From NCBI GenBank assembly GCA_013112575.1, contig JABFGG010000009.1:1-64000 (forward strand): a stretch of DNA of 64,000 nucleotides, read 5' to 3'. The number at the start of each line of letters is the position of its first letter. The stretch's first letter is position 1. This document shows, one piece after another, positions 34,125-44,132 of this stretch. Source of the stretch: Chloroflexota bacterium. Lineage in GTDB: Bacteria > Chloroflexota > Anaerolineae > Anaerolineales > UBA11579. A model generated the notes under the pieces. That model made no database searches and was not told where the DNA came from. It was given only the letters and a program-made list of their open reading frames with translations. A program made the translations under genes and the position numbers.

Positions 34125-35042
34125 CTAATTGCTGATAACGGCGATACGGTTGCGTCCCTTGCCCTTCGCCTCGTACAGCGCTTTATCCGCATCTAGTAGC
34201 AAGGCATCCAGAGAAGCTTCTTGTAGTTCGTTCTGGTAAGCCATGCCCACACTTACGGTTACTGGTATAGCACCATTTGAGGTCCTGATCGTTGAACTGG
34301 CAACCTGTTTACGGATGCGTTCGGCAATTGTCTGGGTGGACTCTTCAAAGCTGGCAGTGATCAAACAAATGAATTCATCCCCGGCCCAGCGTCCAAAAAG
34401 GTCGTAGGGGCGGATGGCACTGCTGACCACACTTGCAAGATGTTGCAGCACTTCATCGCCAACGGCATGCCCATAGGTGTCATTGAATTGTTTAAAATTG
34501 TCGATATCAAAGAAGATCACCCCAGCAGGCCAATTTTCGCGTTTGGCGCGGTTCAGTTCTACCTCTGCACGTTCAGTGAACGCCCGCCGGTTGAGCAGGC
34601 CGGTAAGGCCATCATAAGCTGCAAGACGTTCCAATTCTGATTTTGTGTTCAATAACTCATCTTCCAATTTGAGTATGCGCTGGGCCACACTGATGCGCGC
34701 CTCCAACTCTTTGGGGTTGAAGGGCTTGGTGACGTAATCGTCGGCCCCTGCTGTAAGACCAGAAACCAGGTCCCCGCTATCATCTTTTGAGGTGAGTAGG
34801 ATAATGTATATGTAGTGGTCGAATTTCTCCCCGCGGATCTTCTCAACCAATTCTTTACCGCTCATCCCCGGCATCAACCAGTCTGTGATGACCAGATGCG
34901 CAGGTTGTTCCTGTAGTTGCTCCCAGGCTTCCTGTCCATCTTCTGCTGTTCTGACGTGTAGGCCTAGCTGCGTGAGTAGAGACACAAGCATTTTGCGTTG
35001 CACAGGATCGTCTTCGGCGATCAAGACCGAGAGTTTTTCCAT
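34125..35042 (-). CDS. Response regulator with GGDEF diguanylate cyclase domain
   Basis: This 305-residue protein starts at ATG 35042 (MEKLSVLIAEDDPVQ). The receiver domain spans about 1-120, with the phospho-acceptor Asp54 in LVITDWLMPG and the conserved KPF lysine. A short coiled linker leads to a GGDEF domain (about 145-303) with the active-site motif GRWAGDEF, in which the first Gly is Ala, a change compatible with activity. It should make cyclic di-GMP when phosphorylated. No RxxD inhibitory site is obvious. It is probably in one unit with the Hpt gene. Confidence 0.9.
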   Translation of the reverse strand: MEKLSVLIAEDDPVQRKMLVSLLTQLGLHVRTAEDGQEAWEQLQEQPAHLVITDWLMPGMSGKELVEKIRGEKFDHYIYIILLTSKDDSGDLVSGLTAGADDYVTKPFNPKELEARISVAQRILKLEDELLNTKSELERLAAYDGLTGLLNRRAFTERAEVELNRAKRENWPAGVIFFDIDNFKQFNDTYGHAVGDEVLQHLASVVSSAIRPYDLFGRWAGDEFICLITASFEESTQTIAERIRKQVASSTIRTSNGAIPVTVSVGMAYQNELQEASLDALLLDADKALYEAKGKGRNRIAVISN

Positions 35043-35143
35043 ATATGTATAACTAAAGGATTCAATGATTTCTAGTGTGTCTAGCATACCATGCCTGCCT
35101 GTGCAAATGTCTATATCGTCTTTTGAGACGAATGAAAATAAAA

Positions 35144-35168
35144 AACCTGCACCATTTTAGTGCAGGTT
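35144..35168. terminator. Bidirectional terminator between dnaK and the GGDEF gene
   Basis: AACCTGCAC and GTGCAGGTT form a nine-base stem with a seven-base loop, A-rich on one side and T-rich on the other. It would end dnaK transcription on the minus strand. Confidence 0.85.
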
Positions 35169-35240
35169 TTTCTAGTATTGATTGCGCTTTGCGCTTCTGT
35201 AAACAAGTTTGTGGTGAATTTGCTTTGAAAAAAGCGGTCT

Positions 35241-37184
35241 TTACGCTTCTGTAAACTCACCTTCGATGACTTCACCTTCATCATTGGGGCTGTGGCCGTT
35301 ACCGTTGCCATTTCCATTCGGTGCGGGACCATTGCCTCCGTAATTGGGGAAATCACTGCTGGGGCCAGCCTGCGCAGATTGTTCCTGTGCATAAAGCTGC
35401 TGGCTGATGGCATGGAAGGCGTTCTGTAGTTCATCACTCAAGGTCTTGATGCGGTTAAGGTCATCGCCTTCTGAAGCTTCACGCAATTCTGTGATCTTGC
35501 TTTCGATATTGCCTTTCTCGCTGGCTGGGACCTTGTCGCCCAGTTCATTGAGTGTTTTCTCAGTTTGGTAGGCCAGGCTGTCGGCATTGTTACGCACCTC
35601 GATCAACTCACGGCGCTTGGCGTCTTCGCCCTGGTTCTCACGAGCTTCTTTGACCATGCGCTCCACTTCGCTCTCATTGAGGTTAGTCGATGCTGTGATC
35701 GTCACGTTCTGCTCTTTGCCGGTGGCCTTGTCTTTGGCGGTTACATTGATGATGCCGTTGGCGTCAATGTCGAAAGTAACTTCTACTTGCGGGATGCCTC
35801 GCGGGGCAGCCGGGATGCCATCCAGGCGGAAGTGCCCCAGGCTCATGTTGTCGGCGGCCAGGGTACGCTCGCCTTGCAGCACGTGGATGTCCACGGCTGT
35901 CTGGCTGTCTTCGGCGGTTGAGAAGACCTCGGCCTTCTTGACCGGGATGGTGGTGTTGCGCTCGATCAGTGTGGTCATCACGCCACCCAGGGTTTCGAGA
36001 CCCAGGGAAAGAGGCGTAACGTCCAGCAAGAGCACGTCTTTGACCTCACCGCCCAGCACGCCAGCCTGAATGGCTGCGCCCACCGAGACGACCTCATCGG
36101 GGTTGACGCCCTTGTGGGGCTGTTTGCCGGTCATTTCTTCGGCCAGCTCCTGCACCATGGGCATACGCGTGGAGCCACCCACCAGCACGACCTCATCCAC
36201 GCCCGCTGCGCTGAGGTTAGCGTCTTTCAAAGCTGCCTCGAAAGGCGTGCGCAGGCGCTTGACCAGATGCTCTGTGAGCTGCTGGAACTTTGCGCGACTG
36301 AGCTTCATCTGCAAGTGCTTGGGGCCGGAGGCATCGGCGGTCACGTAGGGCAGGTTGATCTCGGTTTCCATCACACTGGAAAGCTCGATTTTGGCTTTCT
36401 CTGCGGCCTCGCGCAGACGCTGCAGGGCCTGGCGGTCTTCGCGCAGGTTAATGCCCTGCTCTTTTTTGTATTCATCGGCCAGCCAGGTGACGATAGCCTC
36501 GTCCCAGTCATCGCCGCCCAGGTGCGTGTCACCATTGGTAGCTTTGACTTCGATCACGCCATCGCCGACTTCCAGCACGCTGACGTCGAAAGTCCCACCA
36601 CCCAGGTCGAAGACCAGGATGGTCTCATTCTCTTTCTTGTCCAGGCCATAAGCCAGGGCTGCGGCCGTGGGTTCGTTGATGATGCGCAGTACTTCCAAAC
36701 CGGCGATCTTGCCGGCATCTTTGGTGGCCTGGCGCTGGCTGTCGTTGAAATAGGCTGGAACGGTGATTACGGCCTGGGTGACGGGTTCACCCAGATAGGC
36801 TTCGGCGTCGGCCTTGATCTTGCCCAGCACCATTGCTGAGATTTCCTGCGGGCTATACTCTTTGCCTGAAACAGGGACTTTGACGCGTGCATCGCCTCCG
36901 GGCCCGGCAACGACTTCATAAGAAACCATACCACGCTCGGATTCGACCTCATCGTAGCGCATCCCCATAAAACGTTTGATGGAATACACGGTGTTTTCGG
37001 GATTGATCACGGCCTGGCGCTTGGCGGTCTGCCCGACCATACGCTCGCCGTTCTTACTAAACCCCACCACAGAAGGCACCAGACGGCCACCTTCGGCAGT
37101 TGTGATAACTTGAGGATCGCCGCCTTCAATGACGGCTCCTACACTATTGGTGGTACCTAGATCGATACCAATAATCTTTGCCAT
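35241..37184 (-). CDS. dnaK: Hsp70 chaperone DnaK
   Basis: This 647-residue protein is of full length. The ATPase domain begins [13 protein letters not shown] and contains [30 protein letters not shown] and [14 protein letters not shown] substrate-binding domain (about 390-510) and a helical lid follow. The C-terminal tail is Asn/Gly/Pro-rich and ends [10 protein letters not shown], a variant of the usual acidic tail. It folds and refolds proteins with DnaJ and GrpE, neither of which is in the window. The RBS is TTAGGAG. No CIRCE element is visible in the 235 bases upstream. Confidence 0.97.
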   Translation of the reverse strand: MAKIIGIDLGTTNSVGAVIEGGDPQVITTAEGGRLVPSVVGFSKNGERMVGQTAKRQAVINPENTVYSIKRFMGMRYDEVESERGMVSYEVVAGPGGDARVKVPVSGKEYSPQEISAMVLGKIKADAEAYLGEPVTQAVITVPAYFNDSQRQATKDAGKIAGLEVLRIINEPTAAALAYGLDKKENETILVFDLGGGTFDVSVLEVGDGVIEVKATNGDTHLGGDDWDEAIVTWLADEYKKEQGINLREDRQALQRLREAAEKAKIELSSVMETEINLPYVTADASGPKHLQMKLSRAKFQQLTEHLVKRLRTPFEAALKDANLSAAGVDEVVLVGGSTRMPMVQELAEEMTGKQPHKGVNPDEVVSVGAAIQAGVLGGEVKDVLLLDVTPLSLGLETLGGVMTTLIERNTTIPVKKAEVFSTAEDSQTAVDIHVLQGERTLAADNMSLGHFRLDGIPAAPRGIPQVEVTFDIDANGIINVTAKDKATGKEQNVTITASTNLNESEVERMVKEARENQGEDAKRRELIEVRNNADSLAYQTEKTLNELGDKVPASEKGNIESKITELREASEGDDLNRIKTLSDELQNAFHAISQQLYAQEQSAQAGPSSDFPNYGGNGPAPNGNGNGNGHSPNDEGEVIEGEFTEA

Positions 37185-37419
37185 GCGATTCTCCTAATAC
37201 CTATAATTAATGTAATTTTTAAAGCATAGTTTTATGCATACGTGTCTATGATAGGCATTACATACAAGAAAAACGTTAAAGAAATATCGGATTTTAGTTA
37301 ATGGAATCGGGAAGATTAAGAGTAATTTGCTGGGGTACCCTACAAAACCACGCAACATAGCATTGCGGGCTTTGTGAAGATTATCAATGGATATTTTCTT
37401 TGGTTGTCAACGTAGCCGG

Positions 37420-37932
37420 TCAGCTTCGTTGTACCTTCTCTCCAACGTGGTAGTACGCCCCTTTAGTATATAGCAGCAAATCCTGCTGAGGGTGAATTTC
37501 AATCTCCATGGCAACTCCAACGAATCCAGTGTATTCATCGAAGTCGATAGTGCGCTGCACATGACATTCTGCGTTCAACACGCAGCCGCGGATCAACGGG
37601 GCCTGGATGCTTTTGGCTGCATAAAGATTTTTGGCGAACAAGTCATCTGTAAGCTTATCCACCTCTCGACCACTTTGACCACCCGCTAAATTCGACAGGG
37701 CTGCCTGCTGGTTGGCTGCGATGTTAACCCCGAATTCGCCACTTGCTTTGATCAGGTCATGTGTCAAATTGCCTTTGTGAACCAGGATTAGGAAAGTCAT
37801 CGGATGCCAACCGATGTTGAAGGTCCATTCGCATGCCATCACGTTTGGACGCGGCCAGCTTTCGTGTTGAGAAGTGATTAACTCAACTATGGAGGCCAGG
37901 TATTTGTGGGGAGCTAGTTCAAGTGTATTCAT
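37420..37932 (-). CDS. Flavin reductase-like domain protein
   Basis: This 170-residue protein shows the flavin-reductase-like split barrel: WPRPNVMACEWTFNIGWHPMTFLILV for flavin binding, then GEFGVNIAA, and a C-terminal CHVQRTIDFDEYTGFVGVAMEI. Members reduce FMN or are FMN-binding proteins of unknown role. The start may be weakly translated because no Shine-Dalgarno is clear. The 235 bases separating it from dnaK upstream contain only a small inverted repeat (GCATA/TATGC). Confidence 0.8.
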   Translation of the reverse strand: MNTLELAPHKYLASIVELITSQHESWPRPNVMACEWTFNIGWHPMTFLILVHKGNLTHDLIKASGEFGVNIAANQQAALSNLAGGQSGREVDKLTDDLFAKNLYAAKSIQAPLIRGCVLNAECHVQRTIDFDEYTGFVGVAMEIEIHPQQDLLLYTKGAYYHVGEKVQRS

Positions 37933-38032
37933 TCATTTACAATAAATAGGTCACAGCCCCAGAGCAATGGGAATCTGTACAGTGCATGCTGTTCAAGGGT
38001 ACAGTTGCAGTTATCTACTATAATGGCGGTAC

Positions 38033-39160
38033 ATGGCTGATATCCCTGAACCCACTCTGATCACCTCTTCAGATCATCTAAAGCAGGTAAGCAAGCAACT
38101 GGCCCAGGCCAGTCTGCTATCCGTGGATACCGAGTCGAATAGCTTGCATGCATTTCGTGAGCGCGTTTGCCTTATCCAGTTTTCCATTCCCGACGCCGAC
38201 TATTTACTTGACCCACTGGCCGTGGATGACCTCTCCCCACTGGGGCCTATTTTTGCTGACCCCAATGTTGAGAAGCTCTTCCATGCTGCTGAATATGATC
38301 TGCTGACCCTGAAAAGGGATTTTGACTTCAGCTTCGCCAACCTGTTTGATACGATGGTTGCGGCGCGTATCTTGGGGCGTCGGCGTGTTGGCCTGGGTAA
38401 TCTATTGGATGCTGAGTTTGGTATCAAATTGGAGAAGAAGTTCCAGCGCGCTGATTGGGGCAAGCGGCCGCTATCGAAAGACATGTTGTCCTATGCGCGT
38501 TTCGACACGCATTATCTGATCCGCCTGCGCAATAAACTAAAAGATGAATTAATGGCCAAAGATCGTTGGTCGATCGCTGCAGAAGATTTTCAAAGGGCTA
38601 CCGACGTTGGCCATCATCGTGCCGAGCCCCCACACAGTGACGTCTGGCGCATGAAAGGGGCGGACGATTTTTCGCCTCGCCAATACGCCGTGCTGCAAGC
38701 CCTGGTGGATTTTCGCCGCGAGCGGGCAGAACGCGTAGACCGCCCACTGTTTAAAGTGTTTGGTGATAAAACATTGGTGGCCATTGCCGATGTCATGCCT
38801 ACCCGCTTAGAGCAATTGTATGGTCTTGACGGTATGTCAGGCAGACAGATCGAACGGCAGGGGCGCAAATTGCTGGCTGCCGTAGAGCGTGGCAAAAAGG
38901 CCCAGCCGCCTGTGCGTCCACCGCGCCGGCCCCGCGACGAGCAAAAAGAAGAGCGCTATGAGACACTGCGTGAGTGGCGTAAGATAGAAGCGCAAAAGAT
39001 CGACGTAGAGTCAGATGTCATCCTCCCACGTGATGTGATGCTGCAATTGGTAGATGCCAACCCCTCCAGCCTGACCGAGGTGGAAGCGGAGATGCACAGC
39101 GTTCCCTGGCGTTTTGCCCAATTTGGTGAGGATATCTTTGAAGTACTGGTTTCGGTATAA
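38033..39160 (+). CDS. rnd: Ribonuclease D
   Basis: This 375-residue protein has the DEDD-type 3'-5' exonuclease motifs. VDTES lies near residue 33, HAAEYDLLTLKRDF near 85 and YARFDTHYLIRL near 160, with Tyr in the last motif (DEDDy). An HRDC domain (about 215-290) follows, plus a C-terminal basic region. RNase D trims tRNA and other RNA 3' ends. TATAAT at 38019-38024 ends eight bases before the ATG, with no good Shine-Dalgarno, so a leaderless transcript is likely. Confidence 0.9.
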   Translation: MADIPEPTLITSSDHLKQVSKQLAQASLLSVDTESNSLHAFRERVCLIQFSIPDADYLLDPLAVDDLSPLGPIFADPNVEKLFHAAEYDLLTLKRDFDFSFANLFDTMVAARILGRRRVGLGNLLDAEFGIKLEKKFQRADWGKRPLSKDMLSYARFDTHYLIRLRNKLKDELMAKDRWSIAAEDFQRATDVGHHRAEPPHSDVWRMKGADDFSPRQYAVLQALVDFRRERAERVDRPLFKVFGDKTLVAIADVMPTRLEQLYGLDGMSGRQIERQGRKLLAAVERGKKAQPPVRPPRRPRDEQKEERYETLREWRKIEAQKIDVESDVILPRDVMLQLVDANPSSLTEVEAEMHSVPWRFAQFGEDIFEVLVSV

Positions 39161-39221
39161 ATTTGCAGAGTTTTAGATATTGGCCCGATAATTCTGTCAT
39201 TCTCTTATTTCAGGAGTTTTA

Positions 39222-40619
39222 ATGCGATTAAATTTCTTTGGCGCCGCCCAAACGGTGACCGGTTCACAGCACTACCTTGAAGTTAACGGACACTCCTTAT
39301 TGTTGGATTGCGGTCTTTATCAGGGACGGCGTAAAGAAGCGGAGAAACGCAACCGCGAGTTCCGCTTTGACCCCACTAAATTAGATGCCGTCTTACTCTC
39401 GCACGGCCACATCGATCACAGCGGCAATCTGCCCAACCTGGTAAAAAACGGCTATGAAGGTCCCATCCATGCCCAAACCGCTACAACCCATCTAAGCAAA
39501 CTGATGTTGGAGGATTCCGGGCGTATCCAGGAATATGATGCTGAGTTCATCAACCGCAGAAATGCCAAGCGCGGTAGGCCGCTGGTTGAGCCGCTGTATA
39601 CACAGGAAGATGCCAGTCGCGCCGCCGGATTATTCAAGAGCGAGAGTTATAGTGACTCCTTCGAACCGATTCCTGGTGTGATTGCCCAATTTCACGAAGC
39701 AGGTCACATTTTGGGTTCGGCAGCGATTTCATTGGACATTGAAGAGAAAGGCCGCAAGGTGCGCTTATGGTTTTCCGGCGATGTTGGTCGGCCCAATATG
39801 CCTTTAATCCGCGACCCTAAAATGCCCACCGATGCGGATTACTTGTTAATGGAATGTACCTACGGTTATAAGCCGCATGAACCGTATGGCAAGGCCCATG
39901 AAGAGTTGATGTCCGTGGTCAACAAAACGCTCAAGCGCGGCGGTAAAGTCATCATCCCCGCCTTTGCAGTGGGGCGTACCCAGGAACTTGTTTATGCTCT
40001 GCATCGTATGATGGATGAGCGCACTGTCCCGCAAGTCCCAGTGTATGTGGATAGCCCATTGGCTGTCAATGTCACGGATGTGTTCCGCGCTCACCCTGAA
40101 TGTTTTGACGAGGAAGCACGTGAAATGATTGAGTCTGATGAGCACCGCGCCGCCCTTGGTTTTGACACGCTGACCTATATCCGCTCTGTAGATGAGTCGA
40201 AAGCGCTTAACGGGATGGATGAACCGATGATCATTATTTCGGCCTCCGGCATGCTGGAGGCGGGACGTATTCGCCACCATCTGGTCAACAACATCGATGA
40301 TGAACGTAACACTCTATTGATCGTGTCCTGGCAGGCGCCGCATACTTTGGGCCGCCGCATGCTGGAGGGCCACGACCAGGTCAAGATCTTTGGCGAAACA
40401 CACGATGTAAAGATGCGCGTGGAGCGCGCCAATGGCTTTTCTGCACATGGCGGGCAGACCTTACTGCGTGAATATGCCGATGCGGTGAAAGGCAGTGTAA
40501 AAGACATTTTCCTGGTGCATGGGGAAGAAAAAGGGGCGGTTGGTATTACAGAAGCCCTTAATACCGATGGCTTTGATAAAGTACATTTCCCAGCATTAGG
40601 CTCCTCCGTAGAACTATGA
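39222..40619 (+). CDS. Metallo-beta-lactamase-fold beta-CASP RNA hydrolase
   Basis: This 465-residue protein has LSHGHIDHSGNLP (HxHxDH) near residue 63, the EAGHILGSA His, and later motifs of the beta-CASP insertion. It ends with NGFSAHGGQ and VHGEEKGA, the beta-CASP B and C motifs. This matches YSH1/CPSF-73-like bacterial proteins, which are predicted endo- and 5'-exoribonucleases. RBS CAGGAG. The stop overlaps the ATG of the DUF1697 gene. A link with the upstream RNase D gene, 61 bases away, is plausible for RNA processing. Confidence 0.92.
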   Translation: MRLNFFGAAQTVTGSQHYLEVNGHSLLLDCGLYQGRRKEAEKRNREFRFDPTKLDAVLLSHGHIDHSGNLPNLVKNGYEGPIHAQTATTHLSKLMLEDSGRIQEYDAEFINRRNAKRGRPLVEPLYTQEDASRAAGLFKSESYSDSFEPIPGVIAQFHEAGHILGSAAISLDIEEKGRKVRLWFSGDVGRPNMPLIRDPKMPTDADYLLMECTYGYKPHEPYGKAHEELMSVVNKTLKRGGKVIIPAFAVGRTQELVYALHRMMDERTVPQVPVYVDSPLAVNVTDVFRAHPECFDEEAREMIESDEHRAALGFDTLTYIRSVDESKALNGMDEPMIIISASGMLEAGRIRHHLVNNIDDERNTLLIVSWQAPHTLGRRMLEGHDQVKIFGETHDVKMRVERANGFSAHGGQTLLREYADAVKGSVKDIFLVHGEEKGAVGITEALNTDGFDKVHFPALGSSVEL

Positions 40620-41155
40620 GTTTCGTCGCTTTGTTGCGCGCCATCAATGTAGGCAAACGCCAGATCAAGATGGATGCCCTGCGTGGTATGTTTGAAGATA
40701 TGGGCTATAGCAATGTGCGCAGCTACATCCAGAGCGGCAATGTGGTCTTTGATACACGTGCAAGGAATACCGATAAAATGGCTGCTCGTATCTCGGAGCA
40801 CATTGAGAGTGAAGTGGGCTTTGATGTGGCGGTGATGGTACGCACGGGGGAAGAGATTGCCAGCATTGTGGAACATAATCCATTTAAGCATGTTGAACTT
40901 TCCAAAGATATCATCCTGTACGTCAGTTTTCTGTCCGAAGAGCCGAGTGTGGCAGCCGCGGCAGCATTTGTAGATGCCAGTACGGAGTATGAAAAGTACG
41001 TGGTGGATGGACCTGAAGCTTATATTTTGCGGGACAGGCGCAACAAAGAATCCCCATTTTCGAATAACTACCTGGAGAAGATGTTAGGGGTGAGGGCTAC
41101 GAATAGGAACTGGAATACGGTCAATAAGCTGATCGGGATGTCAAAGGCCAAATAG
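40616..41155 (+). CDS. DUF1697 family protein
   Basis: This 179-residue protein has the typical DUF1697 start SFVALLRAINVGKRQIKMDALR, with a central YIQSGNVVFDT and FSNNYLEKMLGVRATNRNW at the C-terminus. The family is widespread and its function is unknown. It is translationally coupled (ATGA) to the beta-CASP hydrolase, which is the only functional hint. Confidence 0.88.
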   Translation: MSFVALLRAINVGKRQIKMDALRGMFEDMGYSNVRSYIQSGNVVFDTRARNTDKMAARISEHIESEVGFDVAVMVRTGEEIASIVEHNPFKHVELSKDIILYVSFLSEEPSVAAAAAFVDASTEYEKYVVDGPEAYILRDRRNKESPFSNNYLEKMLGVRATNRNWNTVNKLIGMSKAK

Positions 41156-41194
41156 CCCTTTCGATTCCAACGCGATATAATTCCCCTGCTACCC

Positions 41195-41286
<92 letters not shown>

Positions 41287-41294
41287 CGTTTAAA

Positions 41295-41319
41295 GGCCCA
41301 GATTTTCCTGGGTCTTTTT
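41295..41319 (+). terminator. Terminator after tRNA-Ser
   Basis: GGCCCAG and CTGGGTC form a seven-pair stem (one G-T pair) with loop ATTTTC, followed by TTTTT. Confidence 0.85.
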
Positions 41320-41370
41320 GCGTCGAATGGCGGGCTCAAATTCGACGAATTAATGTACCATATGTAGCTA

Positions 41371-42214
41371 ACCCAAGTTGCTAGTTAGATAGGATATCCA
41401 TGAGTTCTACTCTCGATTGATGTGGACATACCAACTGTCGCAGGAAACTCATGGATACACAGATTACAGTCGTTTTTTTGTGCTTGTGAGATTATTGAAG
41501 GGATTGGATCATCAGGAGGACCAACGCTGTCAGATGAGCGCTGTGGAGATCATGACTACTGCATTGGTGGTTATGCTGTTCTTTGAGGGTAATTTCAACA
41601 TGGACTGTCGTTTCTTCGGGAGCAAGGCTACATTCCACAGAAGCTTGGCAAAATCCTTTTCAGCCAGCGTCTGCGCTGTATCAAACCTTGTTTTTTTTAT
41701 TGTTCACTCTGCTGGCCGAGCATTGGAAGTCCCAAAACACAGCCAAGATCTAAGCCATGGACAGCTTTCCGGATTGCACCAAACGACGCTATATCTATGG
41801 CTCAAAGTACAATTACTGGTCACCGACCAGGGCCAGCCTGTGGAGCTCTTTCTCACTCCCGGCTCATTGCATAATGCCCGAGCTTTGCGCAACTTCGCCT
41901 TTGACTTGCCAGCTAGGTTGCTGATCACGGCTGACAAAGCCTATAATCGTTATGTCATTGAGGACTTCCTGGAAGAGTAGGGACTGTATTTCCGCTTCTT
42001 TCTCAAGAAGAACTCGAAACGCTCCTATTCCCCACAAGCGCAGGTCATTCTGGCCCACTCGCGTCAGATCGTGGAGACCACTGGCCGCTTACCGCATCGC
42101 TTGTTGCCCAAGAATATCCATGCTACTTCTGCTCTCGGCTTTGAACTCAAAGTGGTCTAATTTGTCCTCGGTTGTTCTATCAACTTCCTCTTCTAATTCT
42201 CTAGCAACTTGAGT
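41371..42214 (+). mobile_element. Degenerate IS982-family insertion sequence
   Basis: Terminal inverted repeats ACCCAAGTTGCTAG (41371-41384) and, at the other end, the complement of ACTCAAGTTGCTAG (42201-42214) match in 13 of 14 bases. The flanks TAGCTA and TAACTA may be a decayed target duplication. The 844-bp body holds a transposase reading frame with several frameshifts and stops. It is inserted 52 bases after the tRNA-Ser terminator. Confidence 0.82.
41451..42192 (+). pseudogene. IS982-type transposase remnant
   Basis: The intact start probably was ATG 41451 (MDTQITVVFLC). It breaks into another frame near 41485 (LLKGLDHQEDQRCQMS), runs to a stop at 41978-41980 and continues in pieces (VETTGRLPHRLLPKNIHATS, then LGFELKVV). 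The segment TDQGQPVELFLTPGSLHNAR and LLITADKAYNRY correspond to the DDE domain of IS982 transposases. The element cannot move by itself. Confidence 0.82.
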
Positions 42215-42246
42215 TAACTAAATACGCTATTTTGTCAATCGGTTAG

Positions 42247-43455
42247 CTATTGCTTTTTTTCGCTGTTCAATCTTCCCCCACTTAACTCCCAAACCTCTGC
42301 CCCTTCCTCAAAACCCTTTTCAAATAAATTCAGGTCCGTCGTCGTCAACAAAGCCTGCTCGCTCTGTGCCACCCGGCCCAACAGGTCTTCCCGCCGTTCG
42401 TTGTCCAGCTCCGCCAAAACCTCATCCAGCAGCAGCACCGGCCATTCCCCCGTCTTCGACTTCATCCACTCCACCTCCGCCATACGCAGCGTCAGCATGG
42501 TGGTGCGCACCTGGCCGCGTGAGCCGTAGGTGCCCAGATCGACCCCATTGCTGATGAAACGCAACTCATCACGGTGAGGCCCAATCGTCGTCACCCCCCG
42601 TGCGATCTCCTCCTTGCGCAATGCCTCCAATGCCTCCCGAAAACCGCTCTCGATCTTGTCCACCGAAAACTGGCTGCGATCCTGGGGGGCATCCATGAGG
42701 GCCATCTGGTTCTCCGGGGTGGGGGCCGGGTCGTAGGCCGGGCGGTAGCTCATGCGCAATACCTCGCTACCGCGCGTCAGGGAGTGGTGGATACCCCCTG
42801 CCACACCTTCCAATTCCTGAATAGCCTGTACGCGTGTGTGGATCAGGCGTGCCCCGCGCATCGCCAGGCGTTCATCCCAGAAAGCCAGTTGGTTGGCATC
42901 GCCGCCCTGTTCGCCAAGCTGCTTCAAGAGGGCATTGCGCTGGCTGAGAATCTGGCCGTATTCGCTGAGGTCGGCGGCGTAGTCGGAGTCCACCTGAGAG
43001 ATAGCCAGGTCGAGGTAGCGACGGCGTTCGCTGGGAGAACCCTCCACGACGCGCAACATCTGCGGCAGGAAGAGTACGGCGTTAAAGTGGCCGACGACTT
43101 CGCTCATCTTCTTTTTGGCGTTGTCCAGCAGCACCTCTTTGCGGGCACGCACCACGCCCTTGCGGGTTTGCTCCTGGATGATACGCACCTCCAGCCTATG
43201 TTCACGGTTGTTTTTCTCGTAATCAGCAACAATGCGGCCTACGGCCAGCGGTTTACGGGCTTCAATGAAATTGACCAGCTCGCGGTCTGTGCTGGCGTGG
43301 AAAGAGGTCATGGTCGCCAGATAATAAATGGCTTCCAGCACACTGGTCTTGCCCTGGGCGTTAGGCCCAACGAGGAGGACCGCCCCCTGCGGCACGTTGA
43401 TATCCAGGCGAGCGAAATTGCGGAATTGGGTCAGGGAGAGGTGAGTGAGGCGCAT
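42247..43455 (-). CDS. recF: DNA replication and repair protein RecF
   Basis: The 402-residue protein starts at ATG 43455 (MRLTHLSLTQFRNFARLD). Walker A is VGPNAQGKTSVLEAIYYLA near residue 30. Further motifs are LFLPQMLRVVEGSPSERRRYLD, the ABC signature-like TYGSRGQVRTTMLTLRMAE and Walker B VLLLDEVLAELD. RecF loads RecA at gaps with RecO and RecR. It is not beside dnaA/dnaN here. The recF gene begins 111 bases after the def stop, with small hairpins between. Confidence 0.93.
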   Translation of the reverse strand: MRLTHLSLTQFRNFARLDINVPQGAVLLVGPNAQGKTSVLEAIYYLATMTSFHASTDRELVNFIEARKPLAVGRIVADYEKNNREHRLEVRIIQEQTRKGVVRARKEVLLDNAKKKMSEVVGHFNAVLFLPQMLRVVEGSPSERRRYLDLAISQVDSDYAADLSEYGQILSQRNALLKQLGEQGGDANQLAFWDERLAMRGARLIHTRVQAIQELEGVAGGIHHSLTRGSEVLRMSYRPAYDPAPTPENQMALMDAPQDRSQFSVDKIESGFREALEALRKEEIARGVTTIGPHRDELRFISNGVDLGTYGSRGQVRTTMLTLRMAEVEWMKSKTGEWPVLLLDEVLAELDNERREDLLGRVAQSEQALLTTTDLNLFEKGFEEGAEVWELSGGRLNSEKKQ

Positions 43456-43473
43456 GGTTTGGTGGTCAAACAA

Positions 43474-43567
43474 ATGCCACGGAACAAGCTCCGTGGCATA
43501 GAATTTTTATGCAATTTTTACCGGATCAGGAGGCCGGTGCGGCTTGTGGAATTGCATAGCAATTCCT
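43474..43567. repeat. Hairpin-rich gap between def and recF
   Basis: ATGCCACGGA-ACAAGC-TCCGTGGCAT (43474-43499) is a perfect ten-base hairpin, followed on the minus strand by TTTGTTT. GGAATTGC-TAT-GCAATTCC on the minus strand lies right after the def stop. The first may act as a terminator just before recF. The pair resembles the hairpin pair at 15189-15232. Confidence 0.6.
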
Positions 43568-44097
43568 TAAACGTTGGCTTCGTCAACGTACTCGTCTTCT
43601 TCTTCGGGTACCGGCTGGTAGACCTGCTCGGCGATGTCAGGGTAGAGGACGCCGTCAAGGTGGTCGATCTCGTGCTGGAGGATGCGGGCCAGCCAGCCTT
43701 CAGCTTTGATCTTCATGGCCTGCCCCTGGCGGCTCTGACCCTTGACGGTAACGGATACAGCACGTTCCACATCACCAACAAGCCCGGGGATGGATAGGCA
43801 GCCTTCGACGCCCATTTCAGTTTCTTCCGAACGGCGGGCGACTTCCGGATTAACGATGGTGTACAGCTTGGGAGGAGAAGGCTCTTCGCCTTCCTCGGTC
43901 TCTTCGCCATACTCGATCACGATCACGCGTTGGGAGACACCCACCTGCGGGGCAGCCAGGCCGACACCGGGGGCATCGCGCATAGTTTCAACCATGTCAT
44001 CGATCAGGGTTTGCAGGTCGGGGCCAAAGTCCTTGATGGGGCGGGCTTTGCGACGCAAGACCTTATCGGGTAAATAAACAATTTGTCTAACAGCCAT
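43567..44097 (-). CDS. def: Peptide deformylase
   Basis: This 176-residue protein has all three deformylase motifs: GVGLAAPQVG near residue 44, EGCLSIPG near 97 (metal-binding Cys) and QHEIDHLDG near 140 (HExxH). It removes the formyl group from new proteins using Fe2+ or a similar metal. An acidic insert (EYGEETEEGEEPSPPK) lies between motifs 1 and 2. It lies 36 bases after the cyclic-nucleotide/PH gene. Confidence 0.96.
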   Translation of the reverse strand: MAVRQIVYLPDKVLRRKARPIKDFGPDLQTLIDDMVETMRDAPGVGLAAPQVGVSQRVIVIEYGEETEEGEEPSPPKLYTIVNPEVARRSEETEMGVEGCLSIPGLVGDVERAVSVTVKGQSRQGQAMKIKAEGWLARILQHEIDHLDGVLYPDIAEQVYQPVPEEEDEYVDEANV

Positions 44098-44132
44098 AGA
44101 AATGAACGATCCTAAATAAGACTGCGCTTATT

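Noticed and set aside
37185..37419. CIRCE-type operator upstream of dnaK
   Set aside because: No TTAGCACTC-N9-GAGTGCTAA match is present; only a short GCATA/TATGC repeat is seen, too weak to call.
42574..43797. Open frame of 407 codons on the plus strand opposite recF and the end of def
   Set aside because: recF and def are certain from their motifs; the plus-strand frame is a composition effect and has no family features.
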